Source: an uncultured Methylophaga sp. (lineage in GTDB: Bacteria > Pseudomonadota > Gammaproteobacteria > Nitrosococcales > Methylophagaceae). Taken from it: DNA of 64,000 nt. This document shows positions 16,195 through 26,059 of the stretch, piece by piece. Location of the stretch: the NCBI RefSeq assembly GCF_947259025.1, contig NZ_CAMYKO010000005.1:496001-560000 (forward strand). The letters run 5' to 3'. Position numbers and translations under genes: made by a program. Below the pieces are notes generated by a model that was given only the letters and a program-made list of their open reading frames with translations, did not search any database and had not been told where the DNA came from. The first letter of the stretch is position 1. Every line of letters begins with the position of its first letter.

Positions 16195-17533
16195 GCTCTC
16201 TTTATCCAACCGTCTGCTGATCGCTGTCAGTCTGGTGCTGACTGCTTTTCTGGGGCTGTCGGCACTGAGCCTCAACAGCGCTTTTGAAAGCAGCGCTGAA
16301 TCCGAGCAGCGCAAGCGCCTGAAAAACTATGTTTATACTTTGCTGACCGCAGCAGAGCTCAGAGATGATGGCAATCTGGTGATGTCCAGCGATCTGGCAG
16401 AGCCCAAGTTTTCCATTCCCAACTCCGGTCTTTATGCGCAGATCACCAGCGAGGGGCAACTGGTCTGGCAATCGCCGTCAGCCATCGGCCATTTCCTCGC
16501 GCTGCCTTTTGATCCCGGCCCTTCCAATGAGGAATACCACGAAGTGGAAATGGAAACCGGCCTGACCCTGCAGAACCTGGCTTTCGGCATTGTCTGGGAG
16601 GCCGACAACGGCGAGGAAATTCATTACACCATCAATGTCGCCGAAGATATGCAGACCCTGCGTGAACAAACTGCCGGTTTTCAGCGCAGTCTCTGGTATT
16701 GGCTGGGTGGCACCGGTCTGATGTTGCTGATTGCCCAGTGGCTGATTCTGCGCTGGAGCCTGCGTCCGCTGCATGATGCCGCCGTTGATCTGCATGCCAT
16801 TGAAACCGGTGAACACCGGCGTCTCAACGATCAGTATCCACTGGAATTACAGCAACTGACTCACCGCATTAATGCCCTGCTCGATCACGAGGAATCGCGC
16901 CGCCAGCGCTATAAAAACTCGCTGGCCGATCTGGCGCATAGTCTGAAAACACCCTTGTCGGTATTTCGTGGCGAGCTGGAAAACAGCCGTGATGTCACAA
17001 CCCTGCGTGATACCGGCTATGAACAGCTGGATCGGATCAGCACGCTAGTTGATTACCAGTTACAACGGGCCTCCACCGAGGGCAAAAGCAGCCTGCTGGC
17101 ACCGGTATCGCTGGGTGAAATCATTCATAAAATCATCGGCAGCCTGGACAAGGTGTATCAGAACAAGGCGATCCGCTGCCAGTGTGAAATTGAGCGTGAT
17201 GCGTTTATTCATGCTGATGAAGGTGATATGTACGAACTGCTGGGCAATCTGCTGGAAAACGCCTACAAATACTGTCACCAACAAGTGCACGTCATTGTCA
17301 CCAGCCGCAACGATACCGTGAAAATCCGGGTGGATGATGATGGCAGCGGCATTCCGGCTAGGGCGGAAAGCTTTGTGATTAAACGCGGCCACCGTATTGA
17401 TACCCAGGCCGAAGGTCAGGGCCTGGGGCTGGCCATTGTCAGCGATATCATTGTGGCCTACGAGGGTAATATCCAGCTTGAGCGTGGCCACCTGGGCGGC
17501 GCCAGTTTTGTGATTGAATTACCGCGTCACTGA
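16181..17533 (+). CDS. PhoQ-like sensor histidine kinase
   Basis: 450 residues from a GTG that overlaps the regulator's end by 14 bases; homology-like sequence begins at KVVKLSLSNRLLIAVSLVL. It has TM1 near residues 7-28, a periplasmic sensor of about 125 residues with an acidic stretch (SNEEYHEVEMETG), TM2 near 165-185 and a HAMP-like linker. The H-box is LADLAHSLKTPLSVF, as in PhoQ, and the ATPase domain has NLLENAYKYC, DDDGSGIP and GQGLGLAI. Divalent cation or envelope stress is a plausible but unproven signal. Convergent with darP, overlapping by 7 bp. Confidence 0.93.
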   Translation: MKVVKLSLSNRLLIAVSLVLTAFLGLSALSLNSAFESSAESEQRKRLKNYVYTLLTAAELRDDGNLVMSSDLAEPKFSIPNSGLYAQITSEGQLVWQSPSAIGHFLALPFDPGPSNEEYHEVEMETGLTLQNLAFGIVWEADNGEEIHYTINVAEDMQTLREQTAGFQRSLWYWLGGTGLMLLIAQWLILRWSLRPLHDAAVDLHAIETGEHRRLNDQYPLELQQLTHRINALLDHEESRRQRYKNSLADLAHSLKTPLSVFRGELENSRDVTTLRDTGYEQLDRISTLVDYQLQRASTEGKSSLLAPVSLGEIIHKIIGSLDKVYQNKAIRCQCEIERDAFIHADEGDMYELLGNLLENAYKYCHQQVHVIVTSRNDTVKIRVDDDGSGIPARAESFVIKRGHRIDTQAEGQGLGLAIVSDIIVAYEGNIQLERGHLGGASFVIELPRH

Positions 17534-18054
17534 TTTTGCTGTAATTGCTGCAGATACTGGAATACCAGCCGCGCTGATTTGGGTGGTTTGTTCTGTTGTG
17601 CTTCACGTGCGGCATTGCGCAGCAGTTGGCGCACATGCTGGACATCAAATTCTTCAAACTCGGCAATCAATTCGCCATAGACGGCATCATCACCTGAGAG
17701 CAGGCGATCGCGCCAGTTTTCCAATTGATGGAACGCTTTAACCTGCCCCTGATGTGGCTGTCCCAGTTGTGTCAGCCTGCGTTCAATCGCCTCATGATCT
17801 GCCTCGGCCAGCAGGCCTCCGATAAAACCGGTCTGACGCTTGAGCGCGCCTTTACTCATCGACTGGCCTTCAGTGACGGCCTCGTAAATGTCCTCCGGCA
17901 AGTCCAGTTTGAGTAAATCCCGCTGTGGCAAATCCATCAGTTTGCGTCCAAGGTCGCGAAGCGCCTGTAACTCCTTTTTGATCTGGGTTTTGCTTTTCTG
18001 CAGATCAAAATCTTCGGCTGCCTGATCCTGCTGCTCGTGGTCGAATTCGCTCAT
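17527..18054 (-). CDS. darP: ribosome-associated protein DarP/YjgA
   Basis: 175 residues from ATG 18054 (MSEFDHEQQDQAAEDFDLQK); the frame is open further upstream but overlaps yjbQ. It is a DUF615 family member with SKTQIKKELQALRDLG, LPQRDLLKLDLPE and GGLLAEADHEAIERRL. In E. coli YjgA/DarP associates with late 50S assembly intermediates. It starts one base after the yjbQ stop, so the two genes are probably coupled. Confidence 0.93.
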   Translation of the reverse strand: MSEFDHEQQDQAAEDFDLQKSKTQIKKELQALRDLGRKLMDLPQRDLLKLDLPEDIYEAVTEGQSMSKGALKRQTGFIGGLLAEADHEAIERRLTQLGQPHQGQVKAFHQLENWRDRLLSGDDAVYGELIAEFEEFDVQHVRQLLRNAAREAQQNKPPKSARLVFQYLQQLQQNQ

Positions 18055-18055
18055 C

Positions 18056-18472
18056 TTATTCGCCCTGCACAGTGACAATAACCCGGCGTCGCTGCGGATG
18101 CGTCCGGTGCTCCCACAGGTAGACGCCCTGCCAGACGCCAAGGTCACATTGTCCCTGGCTCACCGGCATAGTCAGATCAGGGTTGGTCAGCACGGTACGA
18201 ACGTGAGCACTCATATCATCCGGCCCCTCGTCCTGATGACGAAACATCGGGTCACCGTCGGGTACGATGTGCTGCATAAAGGTTTCCAGATCATGGCGAA
18301 CATCAGGATCGGCATTCTCACACAGCATCAATGAAGCACTGGTGTGCTGGACAAAAACATGACAGGTGCCGGTCTGAATACCCGACTCTGCCACCAGTTG
18401 CTGCACATCACGGGTGATATTGCTGGTGCTGCGACCATTATTGCTGTAAGTCAGGGTGTGTTGATAAATCAT
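18056..18472 (-). CDS. yjbQ: YjbQ family protein (UPF0047)
   Basis: 138 residues. It shows the family pattern SGIQTGTCHVFVQHTSASLMLCENADPDVRHDLETF and HRTHPQRRRVIVTVQGE. Members have weak thiamine-phosphate synthase activity, but the physiological role is uncertain. The conserved histidines near HTSAS and HPQRR form a putative metal site. Its start overlaps the stop of ybiB by four bases. Confidence 0.93.
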   Translation of the reverse strand: MIYQHTLTYSNNGRSTSNITRDVQQLVAESGIQTGTCHVFVQHTSASLMLCENADPDVRHDLETFMQHIVPDGDPMFRHQDEGPDDMSAHVRTVLTNPDLTMPVSQGQCDLGVWQGVYLWEHRTHPQRRRVIVTVQGE

Positions 18473-19515
18473 GATTGAATTGCTGCCTCAAAATGTGCTT
18501 TGGCTTTACCGCTGTTGATCGTCTCACGGACATGATCGGCGGCCTGTTGCTGTGATGGCTGCAGGCCGGTGTGCCACAGTGCAATCGCCGCACCGAATAC
18601 CAGGCTGTCATAAGCCGGGCCGCGCTGGCCTGACAAAGCCTGCATGCCTTCTTCCAGGGTGCGTTCTGCAGTCACGCCGTCGTCAATTTTAACACCGCGG
18701 GTATCCTGCTCAATGCCAAAATCAGTGGGATCCAGTGGGCAGGACTGCATTTCGCCATGCAACATCCGGTGATTATTGGAGCTGTCACGCAAGGTAGGCA
18801 CGATGCCCCCTTCCAGTCCACGGGCAATAAAAGCACTGTGATAGCCAAACTCGGCCGCCAGCCAGGAAAGGATAGCCGGGTACTCTTTATGCACAAAGCC
18901 GATAGCCAGATGGGTTCTGGCCGTGGCTTTAATGGGCATCAGCATTTTTTCCAGTGTGGCCAGGCTGGGGCGTTTAATCATTTGCGTGCGTAGTTCCTGC
19001 AGCGCATACACATCGGGACTGGCCTGTGACTGATCCAGATAGGCCCAGCCGATGGTTTTGTCTTCTATGGCGACTCGCCCCTGTTCGACTGATTGCTGGT
19101 AAGGATAGCCTGCCAACTTCAAAACCTGGGCATGGGTGACGCCGAATTTGGGCCCCATTTCAAACACACCCTGAGATACGCTGGGCAATCCAGCGGCGGC
19201 CAGCACGGCGGGCAGAAATACAGTCAGCGGGCAATGGCGGTTAAAGCCATTGTAGGGATCGGCAAAGATCAGCAAATCATCGACATCAGCCTGTTGTTGC
19301 TGCGTCACGGCCTGCAGGGCCTGCAGAATCCCCAGGTTTTCGTCATTGGTTTCACGCTTCATGCGCATGGCAATAAAGAAAATCGCCGCCCGCACCGGCT
19401 CGGCCTCACCGGACAAAATTTCCATGGTCGCGGCATAGGCCTCTTCACGACTCAGATCTTTACTCAGATGGGGGCCGGTCGCGACTTTCTTGATAGCTTC
19501 AGCAATTGCTGTCAT
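18469..19515 (-). CDS. ybiB: TrpD2/YbiB glycosyltransferase-family-3-like protein
   Basis: 348 residues with the fold of anthranilate phosphoribosyltransferase. An N-terminal helical GT3 domain (DLSREEAYAATMEILSGEAEPVRAAIFFIAMRMKRET) precedes the larger domain (PYNGFNRHCPLTVFLPAVLAAAG, GVFEMGPKFGVTHAQVLK). YbiB/TrpD2 proteins bind nucleic acid and lack TrpD activity. A role near DNA repair is suggested because ligA is adjacent (3 bp), but this is inference. Confidence 0.85.
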   Translation of the reverse strand: MTAIAEAIKKVATGPHLSKDLSREEAYAATMEILSGEAEPVRAAIFFIAMRMKRETNDENLGILQALQAVTQQQQADVDDLLIFADPYNGFNRHCPLTVFLPAVLAAAGLPSVSQGVFEMGPKFGVTHAQVLKLAGYPYQQSVEQGRVAIEDKTIGWAYLDQSQASPDVYALQELRTQMIKRPSLATLEKMLMPIKATARTHLAIGFVHKEYPAILSWLAAEFGYHSAFIARGLEGGIVPTLRDSSNNHRMLHGEMQSCPLDPTDFGIEQDTRGVKIDDGVTAERTLEEGMQALSGQRGPAYDSLVFGAAIALWHTGLQPSQQQAADHVRETINSGKAKAHFEAAIQS

Positions 19516-19518
19516 ACA

Positions 19519-22294
<2,776 letters not shown>

Positions 22295-22364
22295 TTAAAT
22301 TAATCTTTGAGTTAAGAGATAATAGCTGCTGTTTAACCGTTTACTTTCAAACCTGAGAGCGTTC

Positions 22365-22754
22365 ATGTCAACTCAACCAAGCAAACAACTGGAAACCTTT
22401 CCGAATGCAACACCGGAGCGTGATTATAGCATTCACATTGAATCACCTGAATTCACTTGCCTGTGTCCCAAGACCGGTCAGCCCGATTTTGCCACGATCA
22501 AGCTCGATTATGTCCCCGATGAAAAGTGCGTGGAGCTGAAATCATTCAAGCTTTACCTCTGGTCTTACCGCGATGAAGGGGCTTTTCATGAGAAAGTCAC
22601 CAACACCATGCTCAATGATCTGGTAGCGGCAACCGATCCGCGCTTTATGCGCGTCACCGGCATTTTCAACGTGCGTGGCGGTGTTTACACCACGGTCGTG
22701 GCCGAGTACCGCAAAGAAGGCTGGGAGCCGCCCACACTTGTGACCCTGCCCTGA
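22365..22754 (+). CDS. queF: preQ0 reductase QueF (short type)
   Basis: 129 residues, the YkvM-like single-domain form of NADPH-dependent 7-cyano-7-deazaguanine reductase, which makes preQ1 for queuosine in tRNA. The catalytic cysteine lies in [17 protein letters not shown], and the substrate motif [16 protein letters not shown] is intact. The 70-bp gap to the divergent zipA holds the promoter. I see no preQ1 riboswitch signature there. Confidence 0.95.
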   Translation: MSTQPSKQLETFPNATPERDYSIHIESPEFTCLCPKTGQPDFATIKLDYVPDEKCVELKSFKLYLWSYRDEGAFHEKVTNTMLNDLVAATDPRFMRVTGIFNVRGGVYTTVVAEYRKEGWEPPTLVTLP

Positions 22755-22764
22755 ATAAGGTTCT

Positions 22765-22791
22765 CACCAGTCGGCACACTGCCGGCTGGTG
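22765..22791 (+). terminator. hairpin after queF
   Basis: The inverted repeat CACCAGTCGGC / GCCGGCTGGTG has a four-base loop and one G-T pair. AAAGTCTTT follows; the T-tract is weak. Confidence 0.55.
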
Positions 22792-22843
22792 AAAGTCTTT
22801 ATCACCCCAGCCAGCAATAAGTCATAAGGGATCAGAGGCTAAA

Positions 22844-23578
22844 ATGCAGAATATCATCAAAGGAGCGCGTTACCTGCTACAGGGTTTCAGCCTCATCAAT
22901 CAACCCGGCGTCCGCCGCTTTGCTTATCTGCCGATGCTGATCAATACGTTGCTGTTCAGCGGCGCGATATGGTTCGGTATCAGTGGATTTGATCAATGGA
23001 TGAATGCGCTGATGCCTACATGGCTGCCAGAATGGCTGGCCAACGCTTTGATGTGGATATTGTGGCCCATTTTCTTTTTATTGATAGCGCTGATTATCTT
23101 TTTTACCTTCTCAATTATTGCCAATATCCTGGCTGCCCCGTTTAATGGTCCGCTGGCAGAAGCCGTTGAAGTCAGGCACTCCGGTCAGGCCCCGCCTTCA
23201 ATGGCCTGGGGGCAGATCATCAAAGACACGCCCAGGATGATTTTCAATGAAATCAGAAAGCTGGGTTATATGCTGATCTGGATGATCCCACTGCTGATCC
23301 TGTCATTGATTCCGGTGATCAACATCGTTTCACCGGTGTTATGGGTACTGTTCTCAAGCTGGATTCTGGCTTTGGATTACCATGATTATCCGATGGGTAA
23401 CCACAATCTGTTATTCGATGCCCAGCGCAAAACGCTGAAGCAGCAACGTGGTCTGGCTTTGGGTTTTGGTATGGCAACAATGGCGGCCACCATGATTCCA
23501 ATCATTAACTTTCTGGTGATTCCGGCGGCGGTGGCGGGCGCCACTGTGCTCTATCTGGAGAACCTCAAGCAGGATTAA
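22844..23578 (+). CDS. cysZ: sulfate transporter CysZ-family membrane protein
   Basis: 244 residues with the EI24/CysZ pattern: N-terminal GARYLLQGFSLINQPGVRRF, membrane segments near 25-45, 70-100, 140-175 and 205-235, and the conserved FNGPLAEAVE and LDYHDYPMGNHNLLFDAQRK. CysZ mediates high-affinity sulfate or sulfite uptake for cysteine synthesis in E. coli. The gene converges on the 2Fe-2S protein gene with a four-base overlap. Confidence 0.92.
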   Translation: MQNIIKGARYLLQGFSLINQPGVRRFAYLPMLINTLLFSGAIWFGISGFDQWMNALMPTWLPEWLANALMWILWPIFFLLIALIIFFTFSIIANILAAPFNGPLAEAVEVRHSGQAPPSMAWGQIIKDTPRMIFNEIRKLGYMLIWMIPLLILSLIPVINIVSPVLWVLFSSWILALDYHDYPMGNHNLLFDAQRKTLKQQRGLALGFGMATMAATMIPIINFLVIPAAVAGATVLYLENLKQD

Positions 23579-23769
23579 AGGTTTTCGATTGCCTCATCCA
23601 GGATGGCTTCAATATCCCACTCACAGGAACCACAGCCGGACAAAGCCCCGGTTTTACGGGAAATGCTATCGGGGTCAATCACGCCCTGCTCAATCAGGCT
23701 GAGGATTTTGCCACGGGTGGTGCCGCTGCAGTCACAAATGATTTCGTCGGGATTATCGGTGTTACTCAT
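23575..23769 (-). CDS. BFD-like [2Fe-2S]-binding protein
   Basis: 64 residues with four cysteines in the bacterioferritin-associated ferredoxin pattern: CDC near residue 12 and CGSC about 33 residues later (ALSGCGSCEWDIEAIL). Bfd reduces and mobilises bacterioferritin iron. No bfr gene is nearby, and similar domains also serve NasB/NifU-type proteins, so the partner is uncertain. Confidence 0.85.
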   Translation of the reverse strand: MSNTDNPDEIICDCSGTTRGKILSLIEQGVIDPDSISRKTGALSGCGSCEWDIEAILDEAIENL

Positions 23770-23816
23770 GAGACAAAATAAAGAGTCATAAACTACTTTA
23801 TTATCCCAGAAAACAG

Positions 23817-23845
23817 CAACGGGCAGATCATCGATCTGCCCGTTG
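23817..23845 (-). terminator. strong hairpin, possibly bidirectional
   Basis: A perfect 13-bp stem CAACGGGCAGATC / GATCTGCCCGTTG with a three-base loop lies downstream of the DUF3096 gene on the minus strand. Confidence 0.65.
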
Positions 23846-23870
23846 GTTTAAATCAGTCAGAAGCGCTGCT

Positions 23871-24020
23871 TCAGGGCGTGATATTGAGATTGGCGCCAAA
23901 CAGTCCAACTAAACCGATAATGATGAGATAGAGCGCGACGATATAGTTCAGCAGGCGGGGCACCATCAGCACCAGAATACCGGCAATCAGGGATAACAGC
24001 GGGGTTAATGAAATAGTCAT
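23871..24020 (-). CDS. DUF3096 small membrane protein
   Basis: 49 residues starting MTISLTPLLSLIAGILVLMV and containing two hydrophobic helices (LNYIVALYLIIIGLVGLFG). This is the DUF3096 pattern. A good GGAGAAGCC ribosome binding site precedes the ATG. It lies 66 bp after the DUF202 gene on the same strand and is followed by a hairpin. Function unknown. Confidence 0.85.
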   Translation of the reverse strand: MTISLTPLLSLIAGILVLMVPRLLNYIVALYLIIIGLVGLFGANLNITP

Positions 24021-24086
24021 GGCTTCTCCTTGTTGTGGGTGTCAGCAAGTATGCCGCGCAGAAGCTGACACCTGCAAGCCATAGTC

Positions 24087-24452
24087 TTAAAAGCGCATCA
24101 GGAACACACTTACAGCCAGCAACAGCCCGGCCAAAGCTACGCCCAGATTCAATATCAGACTTAGGCCTGTACGGTAGCCAGGTGGCAATTCTGTCGGCTG
24201 CAAGCTTGTGAGGATGCGCCGAAACTGGTGCACGGCGATAACGATGCTGGCTATGCCCAAAGCAATAAACACAAGACCCAGCCACAAGCCTAGATTTTGC
24301 GGCCAGACTGATGACTGCCCTAATGCTTTCATCATTAAATCAGCGCGCTCGATCATAAAACCGAAAGCCATCAATACCAGCCCCGTACGCTGCCAGGCCA
24401 ATAGTGTCCGTTCAGCAGCAAAAAACACGCGCGGATCATTCAGGTTAGACAT
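24087..24452 (-). CDS. DUF202 (YidH-like) membrane protein
   Basis: 121 residues. The signature FFAAERTLLAWQRTGLVLMAFGF is followed by two more hydrophobic helices (LGLVFIALGIASIVIAV, NLGVALAGLLLAVSVFL), the DUF202 arrangement. Function unknown. Probably co-transcribed with the downstream DUF3096 gene. Confidence 0.88.
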   Translation of the reverse strand: MSNLNDPRVFFAAERTLLAWQRTGLVLMAFGFMIERADLMMKALGQSSVWPQNLGLWLGLVFIALGIASIVIAVHQFRRILTSLQPTELPPGYRTGLSLILNLGVALAGLLLAVSVFLMRF

Positions 24453-24484
24453 ACGTTAATTATGCGTCATTGATAAATTGCAGA

Positions 24485-24517
24485 CAAAAAAATGGGCCCC
24501 GCAGGACCCATTTTCTT
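24485..24517 (-). terminator. Rho-independent terminator of the cytochrome b561 operon
   Basis: On the minus strand AATGGGTCC / GGGCCCATT (one G-T pair) is followed by seven T residues, just after the cytochrome b561 stop. Confidence 0.9.
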
Positions 24518-24535
24518 CTTTCTTGCTGACTTTTA

Positions 24536-25078
24536 TTACCAGCGCAGCATACGACGCACAATGCCATCACTGCGGAAGGCATGGTAAATCGCACCGCTCA
24601 CGTGAACGGCAATAATACCCAGCAATGCCCAGGCTGCATAAGTATGCAGTTCACCCCAGAACTCGTTCATTTCCTCGTCAGGGGCAGCAATGCGTGGGAA
24701 CTCGATGCTCCACCAGAAAACGGTATCCCAGCGAGTGTGGGCTGATGACAGATAACCGGTCACACACACTGCGAGAACCAGACCATAGATTGCCACGTGT
24801 GCCGCAATCGCCATCCAGTGCATCCAGCCGGTCATATGCTGGGAATCAACCGGTGCCGGTCGATGCCGTAGTCGGACATAGAGCAGCATCAGGATGATAA
24901 TCACCAGCGTCAGACCGATGTTTTTATGGAGTTGGAATGGAAACGCGCGGAACTGCAATTCCGGCGATGGCAGGGGTAATGCCATCATCCACCAACTTGA
25001 GATAAACAAAAAGAAAATTGATACAGCCAGCAACCAGTGCAGGATTACCGCCGTTCTACTAAAACCTTGTCTTTGCAT
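24536..25078 (-). CDS. cytochrome b561 (DUF4405/b561 family)
   Basis: 180 residues with four membrane helices. Haem-ligand histidines are in VILHWLLAVSIFF (helix 1), FQLHKNIGLTLV (helix 2), WMAIAAHVAIYGLVL (helix 3) and GIIAVHVSGAIYHAF (helix 4). E. coli CybB-type proteins oxidise quinol and can pass electrons to superoxide or periplasmic partners. It follows an uncharacterised 4-TM gene by 35 bp and has its own terminator. Confidence 0.93.
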   Translation of the reverse strand: MQRQGFSRTAVILHWLLAVSIFFLFISSWWMMALPLPSPELQFRAFPFQLHKNIGLTLVIIILMLLYVRLRHRPAPVDSQHMTGWMHWMAIAAHVAIYGLVLAVCVTGYLSSAHTRWDTVFWWSIEFPRIAAPDEEMNEFWGELHTYAAWALLGIIAVHVSGAIYHAFRSDGIVRRMLRW

Positions 25079-25113
25079 AACAGCTTCCGTTTATATTCGT
25101 TGTAGTAAGGGGA

Positions 25114-25665
25114 TTAGGCTTCTGCTTCGGTATGTCTACCGGCCAGAGCGCCAACCACTAACATCAGGTGCAGAATAAACCAGAGCAGAATGCCGCCCAG
25201 GTAAACCTCACGTAATGTCGGTCCGGTATTGACTACCGCTGCAAACTGCAGCAAGTCGACAGCTGCCAGACCACTGAATACGGTGACTGCGGCTTTGGAA
25301 GCCCACGGTGTGTAATTCACCAGCGCACCACCAATGATGATGGAAATAAATGCCAGTACGGTACCGATAATCGACAATGTCATCTGAGCATTGGGGAACC
25401 AATCTGGTGCCGCCAGCGCGACGCCCTGTACTCGATCGATAAGATACTCGCATTCAGCAACGCTGATGCCCTCTTCTTCCAGCTCTTCCTCGGGGCAATC
25501 CGCCGGCGGCATCACACCGTCAGCAGGCATATGCTGGGTGACCACGGCCTGTTTCATCGCTTCATTGCCATGCACGGCGGTCAAAAAGACCCCCAGCATG
25601 ATGGCGATAACACCGAGGATACTTGCCCAGTGCGGCAAGGAAGTCTTGTTGTTTTGGTTAGACAT
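25114..25665 (-). CDS. uncharacterised four-helix membrane protein
   Basis: 183 residues. Hydrophobic segments lie near 13-30, 95-115, 122-145 and 150-172. A loop of about 60 residues between helices 1 and 2 holds two cysteines in an acidic stretch (PPADCPEEELEEEGISVAEC). The C-terminal half resembles a small haem-copper or b-type subunit in shape but has few conserved histidines. I do not recognise the family. It is directly upstream of cytochrome b561, so a shared redox role is likely. Confidence 0.75.
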   Translation of the reverse strand: MSNQNNKTSLPHWASILGVIAIMLGVFLTAVHGNEAMKQAVVTQHMPADGVMPPADCPEEELEEEGISVAECEYLIDRVQGVALAAPDWFPNAQMTLSIIGTVLAFISIIIGGALVNYTPWASKAAVTVFSGLAAVDLLQFAAVVNTGPTLREVYLGGILLWFILHLMLVVGALAGRHTEAEA

Positions 25666-25768
25666 GCAACACCTGTCCTCTCTCGTTATATTGGTTAAGT
25701 TTCTCTCTCTTGGCTGAAAGCTGCTTGTCTAGGCCCCTCACCTCTTGCAGCGTTGACTTCAACACAGC

Positions 25769-25800
25769 TGATAAAGCTAACACAGCGCTAGGCTTTATCA
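25769..25800. repeat. inverted repeat in the 25.7-26.0 kb gap
   Basis: TGATAAAGC and GCTTTATCA form a 9-bp perfect inverted repeat with a 14-base spacer, about 105 bp upstream of the 4-TM/b561 operon. It could be an operator or a hairpin. The rest of the 25666-26059 gap holds only the terminator at 25905-25936. Confidence 0.45.
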
Positions 25801-25904
25801 AAGCATCTGACAGGGCTTAAATTGAATGGTTCAGTGACGTTAAATCGCTTATTCACCCCCTGAAATCGCGGGCAAGCCTCCCAAACACAGGCAGGAACAG
25901 GCAT

Positions 25905-25936
25905 AAAAAAACCCCGGGCGTGGTTCACGCCCGGGG
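25905..25936 (-). terminator. Rho-independent terminator of the receptor locus
   Basis: On the minus strand an 11-bp stem CCCCGGGCGTG / CACGCCCGGGG with a three-base loop is followed by seven T residues. It lies about 125 bp after the receptor stop codon. Confidence 0.9.
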
Positions 25937-26059
25937 CCAAATGCGCCGATTTTTTTGCCGCGTAAAAGCGTCAATTCAATAGGCGTCGCTATGACATCAG
26001 CTAATGCCATGGCCTGCCTTCTCGTGCATGGTTTAAAGATTTCTAGCTTTTAATAAGGC

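Noticed and set aside
22295-22364. preQ1 riboswitch before queF
   Set aside because: The short leader lacks the C-rich loop and A-rich tail expected of preQ1 aptamers.
23857-24285. 142-residue minus-strand ORF overlapping DUF202 and DUF3096
   Set aside because: It runs out of frame across two recognisable small membrane genes.
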